Part shown: positions 22,061-35,500 of the stretch, piece by piece
Layout of the letters: every line of letters starts with the position of its first letter
Numbering within the stretch: position 1 is the first letter of the stretch
NCBI GenBank assembly: GCA_029817715.1
Contig: JARUPY010000252.1
Coordinates: forward strand, 2,790,001-2,854,000
Source of the DNA: Melastoma dodecandrum
Taxonomy: Eukaryota > Streptophyta > Magnoliopsida > Myrtales > Melastomataceae
Length of the DNA: 64,000 bases
Reading direction: 5' to 3'
Notes under the pieces: generated by a model
The model's input: only the letters and a program-made list of their open reading frames with translations
The model's database searches: none
Told to the model about the DNA's origin: nothing
Made by a program: the position numbers and the translations under genes

Positions 22061-25000
22061 ATGGTTTCCAGCAGGAACATCAAGTCCCTCGATTTCTACA
22101 GGTCCGTCGGACGCCTCCCCTTCCCCAATCGATGCACTCTTCCCCCTTCCGATGTTCTCGCTCGCTAATTCTCTTTTTTTGGATCTGATCTGATGGTGAC
22201 TCTGTGTGTGTGTGTGTGTTTTTTTTTTTTTGTTCTGTTAATTAATTCCATTCGATCTTTCTAGTCGTCGCGTTTTGGTGACGGATCTGATGGCGGTTAT
22301 GATTCCCCTTTTTCCGCAGGAAGATACCGAGAGATTTGACGGAGGCGTCACTCTCTGGCGCCGGACTCTCCATTGCCGCCGCATTCTGCATGGTGTTTTT
22401 ATTTGGAATGGTACGTGGAAACTGGAAACGAATAGTATTGTCTCCGGATTGCTGTTATGTAGTACTTATGGTTTGACTCTTGTTATATCGCTCTTTTGGT
22501 TTGCCTGTGGCGGTTGGCGGAATTAATGGATTCTATGAAGAAGGGGAATTGATTTATCCTACTTCTTTCGATAAAATTACTCTATTCCGTCTGTGAATTG
22601 GTGTTGCCTCTTGTTTTTCTGATCTTCTGATTATTAGCTTAAAATATCCTGACACTGGATTCCACCCCTTAGGAGCTGAGTAATTACATGGCAATCAGCA
22701 CCTCTACCTCAGTCATAGTTGACAAGAGCTCTGATGGGGACTTTTTGCGACTGGACTTCAATCTCAGGTAATACTATCTTTGTAGTTGTTGTGATCATAT
22801 ACCATGGCCAAGTGTGGTCGTATTGTCCGTGGGTACATACTTCTCGGGCATAGACAGTATTCTGTTCCTTTTTCTCATGTCCAATTCTTTCCTCCTTGCG
22901 TGATTAATCTGAGCACGTGGCATCATTCACATTCCAGTAAAAAGGTCACCAAGGGTAATTTTAAGATCGTATGGAAGAGTGTAGGATGCATCTTTTGTCG
23001 AATTGGTGTTTGAATTAGGTTCTTGTATCAAGAAAAACTTCAATTTTCACTTTTGGAGGGTGAAAATCCTATGCTGTTAGAATTAGCTTACAAACCGAGT
23101 TGTCCATTGCAGATAGGTGAACTCCTTTGGCTGAATTCTTTCTCTTGTTTTATATATTTGGGAAACTTAAAACCTGGAATACGTTCATTGACAATTTTCT
23201 TTTAACTATAAATTGCAGCTTTCCTTCACTTTCATGTGAATTTGCGTCAGTGGACGTGAGCGATGTTTTGGGAACAGTGAGTATCCCCTACTGAATTTCA
23301 TTTTCCTTATTTGAAAGAATGGATTCTTATTCAATTAATACGAGCTACGTTCGTTTTATTTCTGTATTTAAACATTCATTTGAAATGGCTTACCCTGGCC
23401 ACCAACATTGTAGGAGCTATATCAGCCTAATATGTCACTCCTTTCATGCAGAACAGGTTGAATATTACTAAAACTGTCCGCAAGTATTCAATTGATTCAG
23501 ACTTGAGAATTACAGGCTCCGAGTTTCATTCTGGATCAGTTGGACATGCTGTTAAGCATGATGATGTAAATGATGAAGAACATGAAGAAGGTTCTTTTAC
23601 TTTGAATTCGCAGAACTTCGATATGGTCTCCCATGAGTGAGTGACCAATTTCATTCATACATTTTCATGATTTATGTGAGAGAGAATGTAAAATGTGGAA
23701 GCCTGTCATGGCACCTTTTGTTTCAGATACACCTCATGTATGATCTCTCATATTTGTTTCTCTCAATTGAAGGTACCCGATTATGGTTGTCAATTTCTAC
23801 GCTCCTTGGTGTTACTGGAGTAATCGCCTGGTAATTTACCTCAGTTTTATCAAATTTCTTTTTTTCAGCCTGATAATTGAGCTTCTATTTCAACACAATT
23901 AGAATTGCTTTTCATGTACATAATTTCAAAACATCATTTTGTGCTGACTAGCCTCTTTTTGGCTTTAGAAACCATCGTGGGAGAAGGCTGCTAAAATAAT
24001 CGGAGAAAGGTAACTTCTAACTTTGCAAAAAAGGGGGAGAGAATTGCTGCATATTTGTGTTAAATCTGGCTCCCTCTATAGATTTCAGTATGTTTGGAAA
24101 TTGATGATTTTATTCCTGTAATGGAGCTTTTGCTTCCAGATATGATCTAGAAACTGATGGGCGTATTCTTATGGGGAAGGTTGACTGCACTGTTTCTGGT
24201 GATTTGTGTCGAAGGTATTTTAGGCTCTATTGCCAGTTTAAAAAATTACTTGGATATATTGCATGATTTTTGTCACATTCAATTTTCGAGTCTTTTATCC
24301 TCCTGTTAATTGTTAGATATTCACCTATGAAATGTCTATTTTGATATTTCAGAAATCACATACAAGGGTACCCGTCAATTCGCATTTTCCGTAAGGGAAG
24401 TGATGTCAGGTAAATGGCTTGGTTTTTTCCGCTTCAATATCTTTGTATGAAGTCCTTCCTCCATGCACATGTTGCTATAATGACAGTAGAAGTACAATCT
24501 TGGTGAAACAGAGATAATGACATAACATGTCAGTGAGATTGTCCTTGGCAGGGAATCACTAGCTTTTTGATTATTCTTTATTCGGTCATTCATGGTCCGT
24601 ATATGAGCTAGTGGGGTCTTTATCTATTTCTAATATGGGTCTGAAGGAGCTACGCATGAAGTCAGCTATTCTGGATATGAGCTACATCTGTTCCCATTGT
24701 CTTACATTACTGTGTTGTGGTTTTTGTTGATGAGTTGACTTAATGATGGCATCAAGCACTGGGACAACTCAGTGATATGGCGCATTTCTTACGCGTATTG
24801 TGTATATGACGTTGACTCTCTTGATTGATGACAGAGAGGATCATCGACACCATGAGCATGAATCCTACTATGGAGATAGAGACACAGAAACCCTGGTCAA
24901 GGTATTGGATCATTCCTAGTATCAGTTGCTCTATTAAGAGGAATCGCCTTTGTCTGGCTGATGGGGCTGTGTGATGTTAGGGCTCTCCCTCAACAATATA

Positions 25001-26137
25001 ATCTGTTACTCTGGTTTTACACAGACCATGGAAGCATTGGTTGCACCCATTCCTATAGAGTCTGGAAAGCATGCTTCCCCTGCTGACAACTCAACCAATA
25101 CCATAAAAAGACCGGCCCCATTGACTGGTGGTTGTAGAGTTGAAGGATTTGTGCGTGTGAAGAAGGTAAAAGTTTGCAAATATAGAACAGGGTTATGCAC
25201 GCCAGTTTAAAATTTCATGTCAAAGCAGAATACAACCTCATCTTTTACCTTTGTCTCCACAGGTTCCAGGTAGCCTCATAATCTCAGCTCATTCAGGAGC
25301 CCATTCCTTCGACACTACACAGATGAACATGTCGCACGTAATATCTCATTTTTCATTTGGTCGGAAGATTTCCCCAAGGATTATGAGTGATGCTAGGAGG
25401 CTGATACCTTATATTGGTGGAAGCCACGATAGGCTCGATGGCCGAGCCTTCATTAACCACCATGATGTCGGTGCAAATGTGACGGTAAGTGAGTTGTAAG
25501 ATTCGCTCCTCCCATGTTTTCCTTTCCTTGCTGAAAATGAAGAACCCTGTTTAGCCGGATGATGTACTATGGTTTGGGAGTCACTTGCTGTCTCCCTGAG
25601 TTGACCAGAGTTTTACAAATACAGGAAACAGCAGAATACCTCTGATCAAGTGATCTGTTTTGCAGATAGAGCACTATCTTCAGATTGTAAAAACAGAGGT
25701 ATTGACCAGTGGAAACCACAAACTGATTGAGGAATACGAGTACACGGCTCACAGTAGCTTGGTGCAAACGCTACACATCCCGGTGGCGAAGTTCCATTTT
25801 GAGCTGTCCCCCATGCAGGTCAGAATTGAGAATTAAGCCCCTCACACTTTTTGATGATCGTTTTCTCCACATGCTTTTTCGTTTACTTATATCTCGGCAT
25901 CAGGTCCTGATTACCGAAAATCCCAAATCGTTCTCACATTTCCTCACGAGTGTTTGTGCCATCATAGGGGGGGTTTTCACGGTCAGTTTCTATCATCATC
26001 ATCATCATTATTTGCAGTTGTTCATCTAGCAGGTAGGTTAACCTCTTGACGACTTGCAGGTGGCTGGAATATTGGACTCCATTTTTCACAACACCGTTAG
26101 ACTGATGAAAAAGGTTGAATTAGGCAAAAATATTTGA
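22061..26137 (+). CDS. PDIL5-4: Protein disulfide isomerase-like 5-4 (ERGIC-type, two membrane segments)
   Basis: Membrane-anchored PDI-like protein of the early secretory pathway that combines an ERGIC N-terminal domain, one thioredoxin domain and a COPII-coated ERGIC C-terminal domain. Fifteen exons: 22061-22101, 22320-22410, 22673-22767, 23219-23276, 23452-23636, 23773-23830, 23969-24009, 24140-24214, 24353-24409, 24835-24901, 25025-25165, 25263-25484, 25666-25818, 25904-25981 and 26060-26137. They give 479 residues against about 480 in Arabidopsis. A membrane segment lies near 27-45, the second near 440-462, and the short tail ends KKVELGKNI. The active site at 170-173 is CYWS within NFYAPWCYWSNRLK, so the second cysteine is absent. 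This would favour thiol trapping or isomerisation over oxidation. All junctions keep frame. Confidence 0.95.
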
Positions 26138-26368
26138 TTCTGGTTAGCTCGGCATGAACTCTCGATTTTTCCAATGCCCGTTGAGGTGCAAAGAGGAGTT
26201 CTTAGGCTTAGGAATACCCGTTGATCCTGAGTACACACCATCAGAACATCTATTTATTGTAATCATTTTGATAAGGTTTTTTTAGTCCTTTCTGAAACCA
26301 CTACAGTCCTGCGCCCGAATAACTAAAATCGTTCACGTAAAAGTACATTATGCAAATGATTCGGATCG

Positions 26369-27131
26369 TCATGGTGCCAGGAGAAGAGATGATGCGATGA
26401 GTGCTCCCACAGATCCTATGAGGCTAACCAGCAAGGAGCAGGAATTGTTTGGTGGCGAAGGTTCCTCAGTCCGAGCTGGTGCTGGGGTCGGGATGATCTC
26501 GATGGTTCCGGCAGTCGGTGGGGAGGGAGCCTGCTCGGCGGAAGGTGATGAGGGCGGGGGGCTGGTGCTACTGCTACCGGAAGGCGCGGCGCTCTTCTTG
26601 CTTCTGTCGGCCAGCACAACGACAATCAGCTTCTCGTTCTTGAGGCAGTTGTCTTTGTTTCCGCTGATGAAGTAGAATGGCCCCGAATGGTTGAACTGAA
26701 ACAGAGTGTGGCCATCCACGTACTTCGCAATAGGGGACTCGGTGCTGCAACTGACGTAGTCGTGCTTGTTGACGTACAACACCGAGTCGTCACCAGGGGC
26801 ATAATCAAACACTGCAGTAAGGTTAAAAGGGAGGGGCATAATCAAACACTGCAGTAAGGTTAAAAGGGAGTACTCAGGAAACTCACAGCACGAACACAAC
26901 CGGAATGGAAACACAAAGGATGCTGATGGACATACCAATGGAGTCGCCGATCTGAAACCTGTTCTGTTCTGCCCAACGGTTGAAAGCATTCACGTTGGGA
27001 TCACTGGGGATGGACCAACCAGTTGAGCCCCCGCCTCCTACCGTGAACACATATGCAACACTCTGCCTAGCCAGCAAAGCCAGGCAGAACAGTCCAACCA
27101 CGATTGCCATCCCTAAACTGGATTTGGCCAT
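26369..27131 (-). CDS. Early nodulin-like (phytocyanin-like) GPI-anchored protein
   Basis: Chimeric arabinogalactan-type cell-surface protein; ENODLs act in cell-wall signalling, transport and reproduction. Two exons on the minus strand, 27131-26936 and 26811-26369, give 212 residues. The order is signal peptide (MAKSSLGMAIVVGLFCLALL, cleavage likely after SVA), plastocyanin-like domain (GWSIPSDPNVNAFNRWAEQ to LIVVVL), a Pro/Ser/Ala-rich stretch suited to arabinogalactan addition, and a hydrophobic GPI-type tail. The disulfide cysteines lie in DYVSC and KDNC. The stretch before DYVSC reads DDSVLYV with no histidine, so it should not bind copper, as in other ENODLs. The exon 2 acceptor is duplicated; only the downstream copy keeps the frame. 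The ATG at 27131 is preferred because no ATG precedes it in frame. Confidence 0.9.
26796..26869. repeat. Perfect 37-base tandem duplication across a splice acceptor
   Basis: Bases 26796-26832 and 26833-26869 are identical (37 bases each). Each copy contains, on the minus strand, a polypyrimidine tract, CTGCAG and the first codons of exon 2 of the early nodulin-like gene. The gene therefore has two equal acceptors, at 26811/26812 and 26848/26849. Because 37 is not a multiple of 3, use of the upstream copy would lead to TAA after a few codons. Confidence 0.95.
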
Positions 27132-28131
27132 GAACAACGACAGCAAGATCTAAATGAAAGGAAATTCCGGTTCTTCCTCCCGTCCGTCCGTCGAGAATGA
27201 GTGAAGTTGGAGGGAGGGGGTTTTATAGGACATATTTTTGAAGCTTCCTTGGCTCGGATTGCTTCCAAATCCGTGTCTGGTTTTTCTTAGCAAGCAATGC
27301 AAAGCATATTTGCAGTTCAAACAAATATATGATTGGTGGGAGGGAATCATTCCTTCCTTTAGGCTTTGCATCTCTGTGATGTCGGGTTCGATCCAAAATG
27401 CAATCTTTTGAGTTCCCCCACATCACACTTTTTAAGTTAACATCACCCCCATCAAATGTCTTACTTCCTGTTGTTTCTTGGAAAAGTAGTTCAGACTTGA
27501 ACAAAATGCCTGAGAAACATCAACCATGGACTTCCCACTGCTAGCTACTTCCTTACTTGGGCAAAAAATTTGTAACTTTTGCTTTCCCTCCTCTCAAACA
27601 CAACAGAGCGTCTGATCTGCGGAAGACACCAGGCTCGAATGGGATGGAAAACCCAAGCGAGAACGAATGATTCATCCGACTCCAATTCAGGAAACAAGAG
27701 GGAGCAGCGAAAAATCGAGGGTTATCCTCACCGAAGGAGAAATCCCAACTCGTTCCGCGGGTTGGCACAGCGAAAAATCGAGGTTACCCTAACTCGTTCC
27801 GCACGGAAACACGACCCGAACTCTCCCCCGCTCCTTTTTTGCGCGTCCCTCCGAAAGCTTCCTTTCCTTTTGTAATGCCTCGACGAAGTCGGCGTTATAA
27901 AGCCGACTTTTTTAGGTGTATTTTATTTTTTTACTAAGTCTAACGAAATAGGGTTTTGTATTGGAAACTGCAAGAAGGGCATAACCACAGAACGGAGTTG
28001 CATCCATAGATAACAAGTAGAGTACAGCCGGCGGCCATTTTCATGGAGTCACGACAGACGGAAGCTCTCCCCGAGCATCAGGGTGGATATATATGACAAT
28101 GGCCGCCTGCTCCCCCCCACAACCGCCATGA
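27132..28131. other. Intergenic: ENODL promoter side and eIF1 3' flank, with an imperfect direct repeat
   Basis: No gene is recognised. The 5' flank of the early nodulin-like gene is AT-rich. At 27705-27758 and 27768-27802 a block starting CAGCGAAAAATCGAGG and ending AACTCGTTCCGC occurs twice, the second copy with an internal gap of about 19 bases. A small inverted repeat, AGTCGGCGTTATAAAGCCGACT, sits at about 27886-27907. Open frames here resemble nothing known. Confidence 0.45.
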
Positions 28132-28788
28132 TCAGAAACCGTGAATCTTGATGTGCTCCTTTTTCACGATCCCAGCCTGGGGATAGTAGTTGCGTAGAAG
28201 CAACCACATCAGGAAGCAATCATAACAAAGCTATCTGGCATGCCAAACCCAAGTATATAAACTAGCTATCAAGGGAATTTTAGATGGATGGTCGGACGAT
28301 GAAGAAACCTGGACGAGGAAGGTCGAGACATTCTTTCTCTGATCACCTTGGAGTTGAATGACCTGTTACGGGGGTAACAGATCGACTCACGAGCCATTCA
28401 TACAACGGGGGCAGGGAAGGGCAAGACCAAGACAACAAACCTGTCCTAGTTCCGGGTCCTGGACGACAGTTCCATTGCAACAGAACTCTTTCTTGAGGTC
28501 CTTGAGGATCTTGTTATAGCTGTAGTCCTTCTTCAATCCCTGAACAGTCGTTAGGCTTTTCCTACCGTTGCGCTGCTGCACACGGATATGCACATACTCT
28601 TTTGTGCCGGCACCCGAGTCCTCAGCACTCGCATCGGCAAAGGGATCTAGAAAATGCCACCACCACCACCACCCACAAAATCAACACTCTAACCCCCGCA
28701 TGCACGGGCTCTAGCTAACGAGAGCAAAAGGGTAAAATAATCGCGACGTACCAAAAGCATTGGGAATTTGGTCGTCGTGATCAGACAT
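28132..28788 (-). CDS. Translation initiation factor eIF1 (SUI1)
   Basis: Small 40S-binding factor that controls start-codon choice during scanning. Four exons on the minus strand: 28788-28752, 28646-28441, 28362-28309 and 28176-28132, giving 113 residues, the standard length of plant SUI1 proteins. The order is MSDHDDQIPNAFDPFADA, VHIRVQQRNGRKSLTTVQGL, KKEFCCNGTVVQDPELGQ, VIQLQGDQRKNVSTFLVQ and the end KKEHIKIHGF. All are diagnostic and intact. A start further upstream is not needed. Expression is probably constitutive, with an inferred intron in the 5'UTR. Confidence 0.96.
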
Positions 28789-29854
28789 GAAACCGATCGG
28801 ATTTAAAGTCGAAAGGCCTCAAGCAACCAGAGAGGGCTCCAGATCTTACAAAAGCCGAGGAGGAAGCGAGTCAACAACACGAAATCGATGCTAAACTTAA
28901 AAATTTCCGATCATCCTTCTTTCGTTATCTATAAACTCAGTAACACAAAAATAAGCCAATATATTATATGCCAGAAAAAAAATTCTTCTCTTTTTAAGAG
29001 AGAAAAAAATATGTTTTTACAAAGATTTAACAAGTCAGAAGGTTTTGATTTAATCTCAGGCTGAAAACACAAGAAGTCCAACTCACAAACGAAGTGCCAA
29101 AAAAGCTGCTGAAAAGACGATAATCCACGGACGGACCACAGGAATGAATGATAAAAGAGGGAATTCGCAGGGAAATCCATAAGAAAAGGAAACGAAGGGA
29201 ATTAATTCCATGGGACAGATGAAAAAGTCAATCGGATCAAAGAAACGGATAAAAACCTAATATCATCCCACCCCCAAATACACACACAAAAAAGGAAGTA
29301 ACGAGGAACAAGAAGGGAATCGAGCTACCGATAATCAATCAACCCAAGAAGACGAAAGTAGAAGAAGAAGGAGGATTTACCACAAAAAGTACCGATTCTT
29401 GATCCCCCGCTCTCCTCCGACGTTCTGTGCAGGAGAAGGTTTAAAAGGGAGAATGAGGACAAAAAGGGGGACGGGGAAAAGGAGTCGATGATGGGCCGGA
29501 TACAAATATAAAAGCCCACTGGACTTACCAAAAGGCCTAATTTTTTAGCCCTTCTTTGACCTTGCTTCCCTTCATGTATTATTATTATTATTACTGTAAG
29601 AAAGAGAAGGTTGGATGGGGGGGACGGACGGGAGACATCCCCGTTGCGTTGCTGTTTCTTGGCTTTATGCTGTAATATTATTATTGTATTTAAAGTGCTG
29701 TTTCATCATCTCGTGTTATAAAACGAGAACAATAAGGGATAATAAATAACGAACGCTCTTAGTTTTAATCGACTCCATTAAAGAACGGAAGAGACTGATC
29801 ATTTATTAATAGTTTGAAGACAACAAAAGGCCGCTCAGGCTAAACAACACCAGC
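28789..29854 (-). other. eIF1 leader/promoter and polyubiquitin 3'UTR
   Basis: A minus-strand donor-like TTTGTG|GTAAATCC near 29380 and acceptor-like sequences near 28850 suggest a 5'UTR intron of about 0.5 kb for the eIF1 gene, common in this family. The promoter would lie around 29430-29560. The polyubiquitin 3'UTR occupies the right end, with AATAAT-rich A/T runs at 29650-29830. No other gene is seen. Confidence 0.45.
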
Positions 29855-31482
<1,628 letters not shown>

Positions 31483-32576
31483 GCTGGAGCTGCCGTATGC
31501 TGCACGGGTCTCCTCCAATAGGATTCTGACACGTTGGAACGCCATTAAGGGCAACGCAAAAGGATAGGTATCAACCCTTTGGCGAAGGCTGTGGTTGGAA
31601 TGGAAGACGTGGGGTGGGTATTTGCAACGTCGACACGCGCTTGGATGGGTGGCCGTCGATCACGCCCCATGGTTAATGGGCCCGGGGAACGGCCCATTTC
31701 ACGATCCATTTATTTGATGTATTCAGTGCATTTTTCAACCCCTCGATAAGAGTAATCTCGATATAAAAATTAACTTTTCGGACCACGTGTTATGTCCATG
31801 TAAGAAAGCGACGACGGAAAGTGTCCAGATGCAACGAAACTGGGCCCAAAATTTGGCGTGGAAAACGAGGGACGGGGTTGAAGGCACGCGCGCAAGTGGG
31901 CTCTTGCGCCGAGGTAGTCCGTCACAATGTCGTTTTCTTCCTCGGCCGGGGAATGACCTACACGGCGTGTCGTCACGGGCAAAGAAAGCCCGAGGAACGA
32001 TTCTTCATGACTCGGCTTCCAAGAAATCGATTGCTTTCTCGAGGATCCTAGAGACAAGTCACGCCTGCGCCGTTGATTATTAGGCAGAGGCACAGGAGGA
32101 TCGGTCAACTAATCTCACGTAAAGTAAAGCGGAAAGGATGACGTGCGTAACCTCCTCTAGCAACTCAACTTCAAACCTATCTCGTACTCTCCGTCGTCGT
32201 CTTCTTCTTCTTCTTCCAACGGATGTTGGTTTGACTGGCATGAAGTTTTGCTTAACTTTTCTCTGCGGTTGCCTAACATCATTGAAGCTTATCGCGAAGG
32301 AACAGTCCCCTGGAGAGGTAAGAGAGATTTTTCCTATGCCTTTATGCGGGTGATGTTTTCAGGGAAACGATATCATATCCTTCAGAAGCATCCTGTTCCG
32401 AAACGTAACATCCGCGCTGGGTTTTACCACAGTAAAGCTGCTACATGTACCCATGATGTATACATATTTCGTATGCTAGCCTATGCAGAATGCCTCGGTA
32501 TGCTGTACATTTCTCTCCCGCCTTCGTCAAAACTGAGAAGCAAAAAGGACGCTGCCGGCTACAGGCCACCCGCCTA
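31483..32576. other. Polyubiquitin promoter and BLTP3-like 3'UTR; an unexplained plus-strand open frame
   Basis: The left part is upstream promoter of the polyubiquitin gene (GC-rich, with GGGCCC at about 31679). The right part should be 3'UTR of the minus-strand lipid-transfer gene. A plus-strand frame is open from about 32162 to 32769 (about 200 codons), beginning after an acceptor-like CTCTAG and containing GCWFDWHEVLLNFSLRLPNI. I recognise no family. It runs antisense into the last exon of the neighbouring gene. Confidence 0.4.
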
Positions 32577-35500
32577 TCATATTTGTGCTCGCAATTGCTT
32601 CAGCAAATTCTGCATGCTTTTGAGATTCTGGGCGAGCTGTTCTGCATCGAGAAGGTGTTTGTGGGTGGCTTCCGTACCGCTCAATGCATTCATGAGAGCG
32701 GCGCATTTTGCCTGCGAGTCCAAAATTGTTTCTTCAAGGGAAGTCATGGTGGAGTTCGTGTGTAGATGAACTGGTTCAGCGATGAGATTTGGAGGCGGCA
32801 GGAGGCTGAAGCTGCTGGGGCTACTGGCCCTGCTAGAGCTCAGCCTGTCGGGGGTAAGAATCTTCTCCAGACCCTGACTTCCTGCACATCATTATGCTCA
32901 AGGATTAACTCCAATTGGTTAACAACCACAGTTTCACCAATTTCACAGGAGCTGCATGATGTGCATCAAAAAAGTTCGTAAGAAAGAAAAAAAGGCTTAT
33001 GGCGGAGAAGTTCTTGAGAAGATAACCAAGGTTGCTGAGCTGGTCTATGGCTGCCTGGCCAACAGATCCCTCCAGTTTTAGCAAGCGAATAATGCCTGCA
33101 GTGATTCGTCCCATTGAATCAACTTCAGATTTGCATGTCAAAGCAAGATTTTGCAGCTCGTTTTTGGTAACCACAGCTTCAATCTGTAAGCACCATATGT
33201 CAGAAGCATGGCTACCAAGAAAAAAAAAAGTAAAAAAAGGGGATGGTTCGAAGTGACCGCAAGAATTTAAACAGATTCCATGTCGATTAGGTACTTACAG
33301 GGTTCTTAACAGAGAACTTCACGTTTTCAACAGCCCACTTGTCCATTTCACTCTCTGCAGCATTGTCTACAGCAACAATGCGCACTTCAAAATTTACCCC
33401 GTCAGACATATAAACATCTTCTTTTATTCCATTCAATAGTGAACCTCCCAAATGGGCTTCGCTCTGCAGAAGGGGCTTCACTGCCTGCAAGCCTTCAACA
33501 CCTATCTGTAGTGCAAATATAAGCAAAAGGTTAATGGAGAACCAAAATGGGTCATCAAAGGTCATTAGTCTCCATTTAAGGCACCACCTAAACAAATAGA
33601 AGGAAGTAACAACTTAATGAAGCATCAGAGCCAGAACTACCAACAGATTATAAACGCTGAGTAGGTGTGAATTAATATACATGCCATATAAACATTTCTT
33701 CTTACCACAATCGACTCCAGAAGATGTCTGGAAGCTGAATTTGCTTTCTCCTTTAATTCCTGCACATGCTCCCGCTTAGCTTCAACCCGGAAACTCTGAA
33801 AATTAGCATGCCAACTCCTCTTCTCTCTCGCAGAATCCACACAGTTATCATCCTGCCACCTTTCCAACATTTCAATAGGACCTTCCAGAGCAAATAGCCA
33901 GTCTCTCAAATCTATGCGTACATCCACATTATCAGGGTTTGTCAACTGCGGGTAATCATTCTTCATGCTATCTCCTGACATTTCAGCACATATTATAATA
34001 TCAGAAGAAGGACATGAAAGAGCTAAAATTCAGTGAAGAAAGGGGTTACCCCACCTTTGACATTAGCCTTAACAACCTCTGAAGGTTTAAAGAGTTTTGC
34101 TAGTGGAGCGGAAGAGAGATTGTCCAGTCCTTTCAAAAGCCCCTCTCCAGGACCACCATCAGGCCCAAGTATTCCAAATCGATGCAACAATGATTCCGCA
34201 AAAGTCATTCCACCACTAAGACGAACACCAGAAATGGAAGCTGAAACATCTAATCTATGGCTCTCAGCATCTTGCCTACTGAATGGTATCACTTGTACTA
34301 TGCTTAAGTCAATGAAAGGCAGGGACCTTTTTCTGCCATTCGATTCAATGTTGTATTTGGTGCTCGTCCACAGAATAGCCTTCAGTTGAGCAATATCATC
34401 TCCAGTAGCCAGGTGATGATTGTCCACACTTAAACCCAAGTCATTCTTTAATTCTATGTTTGTTCTGGTATCCACACAGTCAATCTGTACTCTCTCCCAT
34501 CTCAAGTTGGAAGACACAACCATGGCACCTCCTAGAGTCCTATGCAAAACTTTCATGGAGAAGTCTTCTCCAATGAACTGCGCAAGAGGTATGATTGTCG
34601 TAACCAACGGAGAAGACTCCAGAAATCGAAGCTGCAGATAGCTTACTCTTAAACTCGCTGCCGTATCACTAGGAACCTTGTCCAGCAGCCTACCAGCAGT
34701 AGCCACATCCTGATCAGTCTTTGATCTGCCCTTCTTCCCGGCTAACGCTATCTTATCAACGACTTTTCCAACATAAGCATAGAAATCGAGAACAAAGAAC
34801 AACTGCTCCAGTGAAGTATTGGACAAATACTGCTGAAAAGAAACCCCTATTCTGACGATTCCACCGGGAGGAGGAACCTCCTTTATAGGCTTCCCATCAG
34901 AGGTAAACATAGCTGCTTGAATGCTGGCATCTTTGATCACAATACATTCTAACTGATTTACTGTCTGATCATTAAAGCGCTCAGCTCCGTTAAATACGGA
35001 GGGCGATTCAAGTGATAAAGTCAACATGGATACTTCAGCACTCCACTTTTTCTGGCTAGCATCAACAGGTTGGTCAGGCCAGAGACAAAAGCAAGCAGGG
35101 TCCTTCTCCAATTTCAGTAACTGCAGTTTCAGAAAAGGTGATTCGGAAAATGATAGGTTTTTTATTAGAAGCTTTGCTCCGGTAAAATGACTGTTGATGT
35201 TGCAATTTCTATCACAAGAGATGCACTGTTTTTGCACCTCGAGTGGAACTGTAAGATCCAACTCCTTGAGCATGAAAAATAAGGAATTTACTGAAGTGTC
35301 GGTTCGAATATCTCCAGGGTTAACAACAACACCATCAGCCAAGAAGGAAAATATTCTCAGACAGGATTCTTCCTGAAGAAATAGCTGATCAAAATGAAAG
35401 TTGTAGAACAGTCAGAGCAATACAACTCTATGAAGCAAATTACTTGGTGAGGAGCATCCACATTATTCACATACCTCAAGAGGCTGGCAATTGATGACAG

